Assembly: GCF_003584135.1 (NCBI RefSeq)
Contig: NZ_QXFI01000026.1
Span: 1-64,000, forward strand
Origin: Flagellimonas pelagia
GTDB lineage: Bacteria > Bacteroidota > Bacteroidia > Flavobacteriales > Flavobacteriaceae
DNA length: 64,000 nt
Direction of reading: 5' to 3'
Both the position numbers and the translations under genes were made by a program. Positions within the stretch are counted from its first letter, which is position 1. The number at the start of each line of letters is the position of its first letter. Positions 16,860-26,534 of this stretch are shown here, piece by piece. The notes under the pieces were generated by a model that did no database searches, had not been told where the DNA came from, and saw only the letters and a list, made by a program, of their open reading frames with translations.

Positions 16860-19274
16860 TTATTCGGTTCTTAAACTTTTTACAGGGTTGGCGGAGGCAG
16901 CTTTTATGGTACGTGTTCCCACAGTAATAAAGGCAATGAGGGTGGCCAACAGTCCGGCTCCCAAAAAGAACAGGGGACTTAAACTTACATGGGAGGCATA
17001 GTTCTGCAGCCATTCATTCAAAAAGTACCAAGCAATTGGTGTGGCGATCAAAAAGGCAATGGCCACCAATTTCAAGAAATCCTTGGTGAGAAGCAAGGCC
17101 ACTGAAGAGATACTGGCACCGATTACTTTACGCACGCCTATTTCCTTGGTGCGCTGCGCCACTACCAACATGGAAATGGCAAACAGACCAATACAGCTCA
17201 ATAAAATCCCAAGGATGCTTCCGCTGGTGATGATGGTCGCCATGGTCTTTTCCCGCCTAAAAGTACGGTCCACGTTCTCATCCAAAAAAGACCCCAAAAA
17301 CTCTGCCTGCGGCTCAACTTTTTCCCAGGCACTCTTGACGGCATCGAAGGAGTTGGCAATATTTTTCGGAGCTACTTTCACATAAGCATAATAAAGGTCC
17401 CAATCTTTGTTCATGAACAATGTCAAAGGCTGTATTTTTCTGCTAATATCTTGAAAATTAAAGTCCTTGACCACACCGATTACGGAATAGGTAACATTGT
17501 CATCCATGGGAATGGTTATGGAAAGTGGGTCTTCGTCCCCAAGCTGTTTGGCCATGGATTCGTTGATGACCAAGCTAAGGCTATCGGTGGCGAAATCCCT
17601 ATCGAACATACGCCCGGCAACCAACTGTAGGTCCAAAGTCTTTACATAGTCATAGTCTACAGTCAAGGCATTGGTAACTACGCCCCGCCCCTTATAGTCA
17701 AAACCCATCATGCTGCTGGATTGACTGCCATCTCGGCCTCTCCCCAAATTGTTGTCGGCCCCAGAAACGCTGAGGATATCCGGATTGTCTTTGAGCTCAT
17801 CACGGAGTAGGTCCACTACACTATAACCGTTCTTTTTTCCATTTAGGGGGATGGAGATTACTTGCTCTTTGTTGTACCCCAAATCCTTGTTGCGCATAAA
17901 TTCAATTTGACCATGAAGTACCAAGGTTCCCGTGATCAAAAGAATGGCAATGGTAAACTGAAGGACGATCAAACCATTGCGCAATCGGTTCTTGCCCACA
18001 TCCAATTTTCCCTTCAGGGCCCTAAGGGTACCCAATTTACTCATTAACAGGGCAGGGTAGCCACCCGCAATGAGTGTAATGATGAAGACGGCAAGGGTAA
18101 AAAGGATAAGCACACTAGGCTGTGTAACGTCGGCAAAGGAAGCCTTGGTGTTAAAAAGTGTTTTGAACGGGTTTAGGAGCAGATTGCTTACCACCATCCC
18201 CAATAGTACGGATACGGCGAAGACCAAAAGACTTTCCAACCAAAACTGAAAGAACAGTTGTTTTTTAATGGCCCCCAAGGTTTTGCGCATACCAATTTCC
18301 TTCAATCGTTTTTCGCTAAGGGCAATGCTCATATTGATGAAATTGGCACTTACAATGAATATGATCACCAAGGCAATTCCCAAGATCATGTATGGAAAAA
18401 TACGGATTACTTTGGCGGTTCCTGTAGTGTACGAAGCAAAATGTCTATCGGTAATGGGCATCAGATGAAATTGTTTATATCTCCCATCGGCATCGGGAAC
18501 AGCACCATCACGAATATCGCTTTCTATGCCTCCCTTGTAGTGAAGGGCCGTAAAGGGAATCGTGTTTTTCTCAAACTGTGCCACGGAAACCCCTTTTTCC
18601 AGTTGAAGATATATGGGATGGAACTGTGAGTCCCAGCGGTCTTTGCTGGAGATATATTCGGGATGGTTCTCGAAAGGCACCACAATTTCAAAGTCAACAC
18701 TGCTGTTGCTGGGCGTGTCCGCCAGTACGGAAGCAATGGTAAAGGGCTGTTCTTCCCTCCCTATTTTTAGGGAAATGGTCTTGCCAATTATGTTATCTGT
18801 GGTTCCGAATATTTTTTTTGCACCTTTTTCGGTAATCCCTACCGAATTCTTGTTGGGCAAGGGATTTTTGGAATTCCCCATAAGGGTGGGGTAGGTGAAA
18901 ATATCAAAAAACGAAGGGTCAACATATTCGGCATCCAGGCTCAATTCTTTGGAATTGTATGTTATCAGAACGTCCTCGCTTACCGAACGCGCAATGTTTT
19001 TAATCCCTGTCACCTCTTCTTTAAGCGCAGGGGCCAAGGGAACAGGATTTGATACGCTGATTTCCGGGCCTCTTGGCGTTTGGTTGGAAAGGTAAAGTTG
19101 ATAGGTAGAGTCCTTGTTCTCATGAAATTGATCATAGGAAAGTTCAAAAAGGGCCGTCATGGTCAAAAGGATGGCCACCGCAAAAGCGCACGTAAGCCCC
19201 ACAATGTTCGCCAACGTGAACACCTTGTTCTTGACCAAATTCCTCCAAGCGATTTTTAAATAGTTCTTAATCAT
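16860..19274 (-). CDS. FtsX/MacB-like permease 12 of 13
   Basis: 804 aa, starting MIKNYLKIAWRNLVKNKVFT, the common N-terminus of the array. The first helix is about 20-42, followed by a periplasmic domain with the QFHENKDSTYQLYLSNQ entry motif in place of the more usual DRIYRV. Coupling motifs are RLKEIGMRKTLGAI in the middle and RTKEIGVRKVIGAS at 84 residues from the end; tail NPVKSLRTE. The second half begins GLIVLQFTIAILLITGTLVL. Spacer to permease 11 is 28 nt. No individual substrate can be assigned. Confidence 0.93.
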   Translation of the reverse strand: MIKNYLKIAWRNLVKNKVFTLANIVGLTCAFAVAILLTMTALFELSYDQFHENKDSTYQLYLSNQTPRGPEISVSNPVPLAPALKEEVTGIKNIARSVSEDVLITYNSKELSLDAEYVDPSFFDIFTYPTLMGNSKNPLPNKNSVGITEKGAKKIFGTTDNIIGKTISLKIGREEQPFTIASVLADTPSNSSVDFEIVVPFENHPEYISSKDRWDSQFHPIYLQLEKGVSVAQFEKNTIPFTALHYKGGIESDIRDGAVPDADGRYKQFHLMPITDRHFASYTTGTAKVIRIFPYMILGIALVIIFIVSANFINMSIALSEKRLKEIGMRKTLGAIKKQLFFQFWLESLLVFAVSVLLGMVVSNLLLNPFKTLFNTKASFADVTQPSVLILFTLAVFIITLIAGGYPALLMSKLGTLRALKGKLDVGKNRLRNGLIVLQFTIAILLITGTLVLHGQIEFMRNKDLGYNKEQVISIPLNGKKNGYSVVDLLRDELKDNPDILSVSGADNNLGRGRDGSQSSSMMGFDYKGRGVVTNALTVDYDYVKTLDLQLVAGRMFDRDFATDSLSLVINESMAKQLGDEDPLSITIPMDDNVTYSVIGVVKDFNFQDISRKIQPLTLFMNKDWDLYYAYVKVAPKNIANSFDAVKSAWEKVEPQAEFLGSFLDENVDRTFRREKTMATIITSGSILGILLSCIGLFAISMLVVAQRTKEIGVRKVIGASISSVALLLTKDFLKLVAIAFLIATPIAWYFLNEWLQNYASHVSLSPLFFLGAGLLATLIAFITVGTRTIKAASANPVKSLRTE

Positions 19275-19302
19275 GGTGTGTTTTTTAATGATGAATTTTT
19301 AA

Positions 19303-21702
19303 TTATTCCTGCCTTAGGGCATCCACTGGATTTTGGTTGGCTGTACGGGTATAGTTTATACCCGCAATCAATGCCACCAATAGTAATATGAATAGGCTAC
19401 AAGCAGCAAAGAGTCCCCAATGCAGATGAACCTTGAAAGCAAAATTTTGCATCCATTTGTCCGCAGTAAACCAAGCGCCTATCAATCCAAGGAGAACAGC
19501 GGGTAAGGCCACATATTCCAAATCGGAAATGAATGCTTTTAATATGTCCCAGAGGGTTGCTCCGTTAATTCTTCTAATGGCAAGTTCTTTTCTGCGCCGG
19601 GTAGATTCGTTGAAGGTGTAGCCGAGCAATCCGATGATGGTAACCAATAGGATGATGATGTTTCCAATGAGCATGGCATTGCGGAATCCTTTTTGGCCCT
19701 TATAGGCATTCAATTGTTCGGCCTCAAGACTTTTGATCTCTGCATCATCATGTGGGAAGCCTAAGTTAAAGACTTCGGTAATTTTGTTTATAAGCCCTTC
19801 TTGAGCCCCTTCATGGGCTTTGACCATGATATTGAACGACATGGATGGATTTTCAATTTTGAGTTGCTCAAATTTTTCTTCCGGCAGATAAAAAAACACA
19901 GAGGGCCTCACATCAGGGTCAGAAATCGATCGAACCACAAAATTAGGGAATACCCCACGGATGGTCGTGTTTCCATGTTCGGAGATGGTAATCTGTTTTC
20001 CCACGACACCATCGGTCCACCTGTTGTTCAGTTTTAACAACTCGGCGCCTTTTTTACTGATGAGCACATCATTGGCAACGGCCTCTTTGTTGGTAAAATC
20101 CTCTCCTTCGTCTACTTTGATGCCCAATATGGAAAGATAATTGCTGTCCACTTCATAAAAATCGGCTACATTGAACAAATCTCGTTTTTCATCAGGTGAA
20201 AGCACATTGTTTCCGGAGGCACCACTGATTGGCACATCGTAACCCAAACCAACCGTTTCGATCTCGGGCATGGCCCTTAGTTCATTTAATACGGTCGACA
20301 GCTTGTTGCCATCCATGCCCTCGGTAGAGCCATAATAGACCCCTTCTGTGATATAACCATGGTCGGCATTTTTCATACTGTTGTACTGTAGTGTCACAAT
20401 AACCAGAACAGTGAGGATAAATGTGGCCCCCACAAATTGGAAAGACAACAGGACCAGTTTCCATTTCCCTCTTTTTTGTTGGTAGTCCCTGAAAGCTGTG
20501 GCCACGGGGACACGTGAAAAAAACCGTCCCGGAAAATAACTGGTAATGAAAATAAGAAACACCACAAGCAAGGCCAATGGCACAATAACGTATGGATTCA
20601 ATACCGAAGAAAGGCTGTGTCCCCATTGAGCCTCGGCCATAGGTTTAAGTGCCCATATCATAAGTATGGCGCCTACAATGGAAACAAGGAAAAGGACAGC
20701 GGTTTCGGAAAAAATCATTTGCTGTAAATTCTTTGTCTCGGCCCCACAAGTTTTGTGTATGGCGGAACTCTTGGCCCGTGTAACCAATGTTCCCATGGTC
20801 AACAGTATATAGTTCATCAAGGAGACGAACAGTACGGCAAGGGCAATAGTGGAGAGGATAACAATCATGTCCTTCACATTGTCCACATGTATTTTCTTGA
20901 TGGGCATGAAGGAATATTGCAGTACGATTCCTTGTTGTTCCTCTTCCATTTTTTCAATATCCTGGTGCTTTACCTGCATGGCACGAACAGCATGGGCCAA
21001 ATCTTTCGGATTAGTCCCAGGACTCAGCTTAACACAGGCATAATACCTGTCATTGCCCATCCAATTGTTGGTACCGTCCCATGTGAACTGCTCGGTGGAT
21101 ACCATGGAAACCAAGATGTCATATGTATAGTTTGTGTTCTCAGGCAAGGTTTCGAAGACACCACCAATGGTAAGCTTTTTGTCAGGATAATTCTTTATGC
21201 CAATAACCTTCCCCTCAACATTGCCTCCCATATTATCGGCGATTTCTTGGGAGACCATACAAGTCATAGGACTATTAAGTATTTCTTTGGGATTTCCACT
21301 TACCATGGGGAGGGGCAACACATCGAATAAATGTTCATCAGCTAGGGAAATGCTGGCGTCGTAACTGTTCAAGTCATCAGTATAGATAACGTGATCACCA
21401 ATGGAGTTGAGACGGGTAGCCGCCTCTATACCTGGCACTTCTGCTTTAAGGCCCGGAGCAATGGCCCCGCTGACCCTTGGGAAACTTTCCAATTTGTCCG
21501 AGGATTTGTCCATCTTGAAATTTTCATGCACCACATAAATCCGGTCGGCATCCGGGTAAAAACTATCATAACTATAATAGTACAGCACTTCAGAAAGGAG
21601 CAATATCCCGAATGCCAGCCCTGCGGTCAAAGATATGATTCTGGTAAAGGCATGTTCCCCTTTTCGGAACAACCTGCGGAATGCTAATTTTAAATAGTTC
21701 AT
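19303..21702 (-). CDS. FtsX/MacB-like permease 11 of 13, most divergent member
   Basis: 799 aa. It starts MNYLKLAFRRLFRKGEHAFT, which differs from the KIAWRNL start of most of the array. The first coupling segment is degenerate: RAKSSAIHKTCGAE (about 309-322) lacks the KE[IV]G core that contacts the ATPase in this family. The second reads RRKELAIRRINGAT, also loosened. The tail is NPVDALRQE, shared in style with permease 10. The membrane plan and the 84-residue C-terminal module are kept. It may couple to only one ATPase, use the divergent ATPase 2, or be a non-transporting partner; these are inferences. Confidence 0.92.
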   Translation of the reverse strand: MNYLKLAFRRLFRKGEHAFTRIISLTAGLAFGILLLSEVLYYYSYDSFYPDADRIYVVHENFKMDKSSDKLESFPRVSGAIAPGLKAEVPGIEAATRLNSIGDHVIYTDDLNSYDASISLADEHLFDVLPLPMVSGNPKEILNSPMTCMVSQEIADNMGGNVEGKVIGIKNYPDKKLTIGGVFETLPENTNYTYDILVSMVSTEQFTWDGTNNWMGNDRYYACVKLSPGTNPKDLAHAVRAMQVKHQDIEKMEEEQQGIVLQYSFMPIKKIHVDNVKDMIVILSTIALAVLFVSLMNYILLTMGTLVTRAKSSAIHKTCGAETKNLQQMIFSETAVLFLVSIVGAILMIWALKPMAEAQWGHSLSSVLNPYVIVPLALLVVFLIFITSYFPGRFFSRVPVATAFRDYQQKRGKWKLVLLSFQFVGATFILTVLVIVTLQYNSMKNADHGYITEGVYYGSTEGMDGNKLSTVLNELRAMPEIETVGLGYDVPISGASGNNVLSPDEKRDLFNVADFYEVDSNYLSILGIKVDEGEDFTNKEAVANDVLISKKGAELLKLNNRWTDGVVGKQITISEHGNTTIRGVFPNFVVRSISDPDVRPSVFFYLPEEKFEQLKIENPSMSFNIMVKAHEGAQEGLINKITEVFNLGFPHDDAEIKSLEAEQLNAYKGQKGFRNAMLIGNIIILLVTIIGLLGYTFNESTRRRKELAIRRINGATLWDILKAFISDLEYVALPAVLLGLIGAWFTADKWMQNFAFKVHLHWGLFAACSLFILLLVALIAGINYTRTANQNPVDALRQE

Positions 21703-21732
21703 AGTTGTTTCATTATCGTTTTCACCAAAAAA

Positions 21733-24042
21733 TCATTCTTGCTTTAATGCATCCACTGGGTTTGCCGATGCCGCGCGCCAACTTTGCCAACTTACCGTGA
21801 ACAAAGCCACAAGCATGGTTAGTACTCCAGCAAACAGGAATACCCACCAGTTCATATTTGTTTTATAGGCAAAACCTTCGAGCCATTTATGCATGGCGTA
21901 CCAAGAAAGGGGTACGGCGATCAGGAATGCCAATGCCACCCATTTCACGAAATCTTTGTTCAAAAGCATCATTACACCACCAATGGTGGCACCGTTCACT
22001 TTTCTCACGCCAATTTCTTTTTTCCGTTGCTGCATATAGAAAGTGGCCATGGCCAAGATGCCCATGGAGGAGATGATGACCGCCAAAAAAGTAAAGTAGC
22101 TGATGATCTTTCCTGTGCGTTCTTCTTTTTTGTACCATTGATCTATGGTCTCGTCCACAAATTGGACATCGAATTCCACGTCACCGACAATCCCTGCGTA
22201 GGTAGATTTTACCTGGTTGATGGTGTTTACGATTCCTTGCCCGTCCACCTTTAAAAAAATATTGTCCGCAAAAAATTCGGGTGTTTGATGACGCAACATG
22301 AGAGGCCCAATATTGTCGCGTAATTGTTTAAAATTGAAGTCTTTTACGATCCCTAAAATAGGCACCTCGTTCTCTTCCATTTTGAAGGAAACAGGATTGT
22401 CCGTGATGCCCAAAGTCTTTAGGGCAGCCTCATTCAGGACAACCCCATTGGGTGAATAGGCCACTTCTGTTGGCATGACCTTGATGTCAAACACATCATA
22501 AAATGCGGAATCCACTGCAAATTCTTGAAAACTGACGGGTTTCCCCTCGTAATTGAAAGTCTGGTTACTGCCCCCGCTCAAAGGACTTTGCCAGGTTATG
22601 GAAGCGTCTTTTACACCCGGAATTTTGAGAAGCTCGTCTTTAATGGCCTTTTTTTGGCTGGTACCTCCTAAATATTCTAAATGGACAATATTGTCCTTGT
22701 TGAATCCTAAATCCTTGTTTCTGAGATAATCCGTTTGTTTAAGAATGATCCAACTGCAGGCCAACAGGGAAATGGCCACAGTATATTGGAACGTGATGAA
22801 GGCCTTGGCATAGACACTTTTTGCCTTCGTCCGCAATTCTCCCCTCACTACTTCAATGGGTTTGAAGCCTGAAATCTTCAAAGCGGGGACAATGCCGGAG
22901 ATAAAACCTATCAGGAGTAGCATGCCAAGGGCCACCACAATGTTGGTTGGGGTCAGGGCTTGGTTGAGGTTTAAATTGGTTTCCAAGAGGGAATTCAAGG
23001 TAGGCTCCAGCAATTTGGCAAACAGAAAGGCGATTAAGACGGCAGCAAAACACAGCACAAAGGATTCGGTTACCAATTGCCGGATCAATTGTTTCTTGGA
23101 TCCACCCAATAATTTCTTCACTGCCACTTCCTTGCCCCTAAAGGTGGCCTGTGCAATGGTTAGGTTGATATAGTTTCCAACGGCCAGCAAAAGGATGATG
23201 AAAACGATGGCAGAAAGCACCATGACCATGGTTCTGCTGTTACTTTTGGTTCCACTTCCTACTTTATTGCTAAAATACAGTTCCTTCAATGGGGTGAACT
23301 CCACTGTTTTTGCAATACCATCTTGATATAACCAGAAACTCTTTTTGAAATTCTCCAGAATCTGTGGGGCCTTCGCAGGAAGGTTGGTATTGGGCTTGGC
23401 CATTAGATAAATGCTTATGGAGCACCATCCATACTCTTCAAACAAACCATCAAAGCCCCAGAGTTTTTTAAAGGCACCTAGATTGACCAGTGCATCCTGC
23501 TTGGTAAAATGGGTGTTTTCTGGAAAGTCGTCCATAATACCGGTAACCGTAAACTTATGGTCTGTATTGATGAAAACGGACTTTCCGACTGCATTGGAGG
23601 TGCCAAATAACCGCAATGCCATGGATTTGGAGAGCACAATGCCATCCTCGGTCTGGAGTACATCTTCAGATTCGCCATGAAGTAGGGGAAAAGAAAACAT
23701 GTTGAAAAAACTTGGATCGACCCCCAAATAATCAAATTTTATTTTCTGGCTTCCTGATGTGGATATTCTATCAGAAACATTTAACACCCGAGTGAAATCC
23801 TCAATTTCGGCGTATTCTTGTTTTAAATCGGTCGCAATCGGGGGTGAGAAATCCACGCTTTCATTTTCCAAACGGTATATTCTGTCTCTGTTCTTGTGAA
23901 AATCGTCAACGGACAGTTCATTTTGGATATAGACCCCAAGCAACAGCACAAAGGTGAGCGACAGGGCAAACCCCAAAACGGTCACGGTTGTGTACATTTT
24001 GTTCCTAGAAAGATGCCTCAGGTATGATTTTAATCCTAACAT
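21733..24042 (-). CDS. FtsX/MacB-like permease 10 of 13, shortest member
   Basis: 769 aa, about 25-45 residues shorter than its neighbours, mainly in the first periplasmic domain. Start MLGLKSYLRHLSRNKMYTT. First coupling motif RGKEVAVKKLLGGS (Gly to Ala in KEVG), second RKKEIGVRKVNGAT, tail NPVDALKQE. With permeases 9 and 11 it shares the NGAT form of the second motif, and with 11 the NPVDAL tail, so the three look like one local subgroup. Entry motif of the first periplasmic domain is DRIYRLENE. Spacer to permease 9 is 35 nt. Confidence 0.93.
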   Translation of the reverse strand: MLGLKSYLRHLSRNKMYTTVTVLGFALSLTFVLLLGVYIQNELSVDDFHKNRDRIYRLENESVDFSPPIATDLKQEYAEIEDFTRVLNVSDRISTSGSQKIKFDYLGVDPSFFNMFSFPLLHGESEDVLQTEDGIVLSKSMALRLFGTSNAVGKSVFINTDHKFTVTGIMDDFPENTHFTKQDALVNLGAFKKLWGFDGLFEEYGWCSISIYLMAKPNTNLPAKAPQILENFKKSFWLYQDGIAKTVEFTPLKELYFSNKVGSGTKSNSRTMVMVLSAIVFIILLLAVGNYINLTIAQATFRGKEVAVKKLLGGSKKQLIRQLVTESFVLCFAAVLIAFLFAKLLEPTLNSLLETNLNLNQALTPTNIVVALGMLLLIGFISGIVPALKISGFKPIEVVRGELRTKAKSVYAKAFITFQYTVAISLLACSWIILKQTDYLRNKDLGFNKDNIVHLEYLGGTSQKKAIKDELLKIPGVKDASITWQSPLSGGSNQTFNYEGKPVSFQEFAVDSAFYDVFDIKVMPTEVAYSPNGVVLNEAALKTLGITDNPVSFKMEENEVPILGIVKDFNFKQLRDNIGPLMLRHQTPEFFADNIFLKVDGQGIVNTINQVKSTYAGIVGDVEFDVQFVDETIDQWYKKEERTGKIISYFTFLAVIISSMGILAMATFYMQQRKKEIGVRKVNGATIGGVMMLLNKDFVKWVALAFLIAVPLSWYAMHKWLEGFAYKTNMNWWVFLFAGVLTMLVALFTVSWQSWRAASANPVDALKQE

Positions 24043-24077
24043 GTCACATTTTCATTTAATGGTTCTTTTAATTGGGA

Positions 24078-26495
24078 TCATTCATTTCTTAAACTTTCAA
24101 CCGGATTGATCATGGCAGCTTTAATACTTTGCCAGCTTACGGTAAGGAGTGCAATCATCAAGGCCAATATTCCTGACAATGCGAAGACCCACCAACTCAA
24201 AGGGGTTTTATAGGCAAAAACACTGAGCCATTTGTCCATGGCATACCATGCAATGGGAACAGCAATGACAAAGGCCAGCCCGACCCACTTCACAAAATCC
24301 TTGTTCAATAGGGAAAGGATTTGGGCAATGGTCGCTCCGTTTACCTTTCTGATCCCAATTTCCTTTGTGCGCTGTAGGCAGGTATATGATGTTAGCCCGA
24401 ACAACCCCAAGGAGGCAATCAGAATGGCGAGCACGGTAAAAAGCTGAAAAGCCTTGGCAAACTTCTGTTCATCTTTAAAGAGGGCCTCATATTTCTGATC
24501 CAAAAAGGTGTAATTGTAGGTGCTTACCGGAAAGACTTGGTGCCATGTCCTATTCATGTCATCCAAAGCTTTTTGGGTATTTCCCATGGTCATGGCCTTC
24601 CTGTTCAATTTCACCAAAACATTCTGGGCATTTCTTCTATGTCTTATGACCATTGGTACCACAGGTGACTTCATTCCAGAATGGTTGTAATCTTTTAATA
24701 CCCCGGCCACGGTCCAATCTGCCCCCCAATAGTTAATGGTTTTCCCAACAACACTTTCCACATCAGTGACCTCCATGAAATGCGCCATCTTTTCATTGAT
24801 CACAACATTGTTGCTCGATTTTTGACTGGTTTGTACGAATGGGCCCCCAGCAACGAATTCCATTCCCATTACATCAAAATATTCGGGCCCAACACTATAA
24901 TTGTACCAGATATGCTTCTCATCCGTTTTCCCATTAGGGAACGTAATTCCCATATTGGAATTTAAATTGTCAAAAGAATCTCCTGGATAGGTTCCTGCTC
25001 CTGTGACCTCGGCGATATATGGGTTTTTCCTGAGCTCATCCTCAAAGGAATCAAAACTCATATTGAACAAAGAGTCGGATGCTTTGTTGAGCACTTGTCC
25101 CTTTAAGGCGATGACAGGTTCCAAATTGGCCCCAATGGGGCGGTTTTTGAGAAAATGGATCTGCTTATTGGCCATAAAGGTGCCGATCAACAAGGCGATA
25201 GTGGCCACGAACTGACACACGACCAAAGCTTTGATAAAGAATGCTCCCCCAGAAGAGGTCTGTGCCTTTCCTTTCAGGGCCTTGGTGGGCTTGAATCGGG
25301 TAAGTACAAATGCGGGATAAAAAGCAGCCAAAGAAGCACCGACCAACATAATGGCCAAATAGGGCAAAAGGGACATCAATTGTGCCTTGTCCAACCCTAA
25401 ATCTTGCTCCACTAGGGCATTAAAACTTGGAAGCAGAATATAGACACTCAACACGGCAAGAACAATGGCGATAATATTCAACAACGCCGACTCCAAAAGA
25501 AATTGAAGGGCCAGTTGAGGTTTTTTGGCCCCAACAACTTTTCTAATGCCGACTTCCTTGGCCCTTTCCAACGATTTACTGCTGGAAAGGTTCATGTAAT
25601 TCATCCAACAGAGCAATAAGGTAATAAAGGCGATAATGGCCAAAAACCGAACATTATTGCCATTACCGTTGGTTTCTGCCTCATAGGGTTTGTTGGAGTA
25701 CAGGTGTATATCCTCAATGGGTTCAATATGGTGCCTTTCGTTTTTAAGCCCTTCTGGGACATAGTCCATGATTTTTTGTCCCAACTGGGCAACATCTGCA
25801 TTTTTGTCAACCTTTATATAGGTGAAATATGCATTTTGGTTCCACGTATAATCCCAGTCCTGTTTAAATCTTTCCCAGGTATAAAAGGTTTTGAAGGAAA
25901 CCAGAAAATCGTTTTTTAAATGGGTATTGTACCCTTTGTTGTCCATTGTCCCCGTTACGGCGAACAACAAGTCGCCCGATCCTGCAATTTTCAAGGTCTT
26001 TCCTAGGGGGTCTGCGTCACCAAAGATTTTTTTTGACAAAGCGGTGCTCAGTACAATGGAATAGGGCTCATTCAATGCATTGGTCACATCCCCTTTTTCC
26101 AAAGAGCGACCAAATACATCAAAATATGTAGGGTCTGCCAAGGAAGCGGTATTATGGTCAAAAATCCCGTCATCGTGCAACAGCACCACTTCACCCAATC
26201 GCCTCAGCCTTGCAAATTCCTCAATCTCGGGAAACTGTTCTTGGAGCGTGGGGCCACTTACAATGTAGGCATTAGCATCTCCGGGAACATATTTTCCTCC
26301 TTCAAGATAGTCCATGTATACGCGATACACGCGGTCGGAGCCTTCAAATTTATCATAACTGTGCTCATGGTTCACATATAACATGATGAGTATGAAGGAA
26401 GCAATCCCAACAGTCAACCCAAAGATGTTGATGAAAGAATACAATTTGTTCTTGAAGAGGTATCGACTCGCTATTTTTAGATAGAGCTTATACAT
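24078..26495 (-). CDS. FtsX/MacB-like permease 9 of 13
   Basis: 805 aa, start MYKLYLKIASRYLFKNKLYS. First helix about 22-42, then DRVYRVYMDYLEGGKYVPGD opening the first periplasmic domain. Coupling motifs RAKEVGIRKVVGAK (middle) and RTKEIGIRKVNGAT (C-terminal); tail NPVESLRNE. The second motif's NGAT ending groups it with permeases 10 and 11 directly downstream. The second half starts with FFIKALVVCQFVATIALLIG. Spacers: 39 nt to permease 8 upstream, 35 nt to permease 10 downstream. Confidence 0.93.
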   Translation of the reverse strand: MYKLYLKIASRYLFKNKLYSFINIFGLTVGIASFILIMLYVNHEHSYDKFEGSDRVYRVYMDYLEGGKYVPGDANAYIVSGPTLQEQFPEIEEFARLRRLGEVVLLHDDGIFDHNTASLADPTYFDVFGRSLEKGDVTNALNEPYSIVLSTALSKKIFGDADPLGKTLKIAGSGDLLFAVTGTMDNKGYNTHLKNDFLVSFKTFYTWERFKQDWDYTWNQNAYFTYIKVDKNADVAQLGQKIMDYVPEGLKNERHHIEPIEDIHLYSNKPYEAETNGNGNNVRFLAIIAFITLLLCWMNYMNLSSSKSLERAKEVGIRKVVGAKKPQLALQFLLESALLNIIAIVLAVLSVYILLPSFNALVEQDLGLDKAQLMSLLPYLAIMLVGASLAAFYPAFVLTRFKPTKALKGKAQTSSGGAFFIKALVVCQFVATIALLIGTFMANKQIHFLKNRPIGANLEPVIALKGQVLNKASDSLFNMSFDSFEDELRKNPYIAEVTGAGTYPGDSFDNLNSNMGITFPNGKTDEKHIWYNYSVGPEYFDVMGMEFVAGGPFVQTSQKSSNNVVINEKMAHFMEVTDVESVVGKTINYWGADWTVAGVLKDYNHSGMKSPVVPMVIRHRRNAQNVLVKLNRKAMTMGNTQKALDDMNRTWHQVFPVSTYNYTFLDQKYEALFKDEQKFAKAFQLFTVLAILIASLGLFGLTSYTCLQRTKEIGIRKVNGATIAQILSLLNKDFVKWVGLAFVIAVPIAWYAMDKWLSVFAYKTPLSWWVFALSGILALMIALLTVSWQSIKAAMINPVESLRNE

Positions 26496-26534
26496 ACTTT
26501 AAGTTTTTATTAGTTCATGAAGGGCAGCATAAAA

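Noticed and set aside
16849..17013. N-terminal extension of permease 13 with a Cys-rich segment
   Set aside because: It overlaps permease 12, resembles none of the twelve paralogues, and the MIKKYL start at 16848 aligns with the array.
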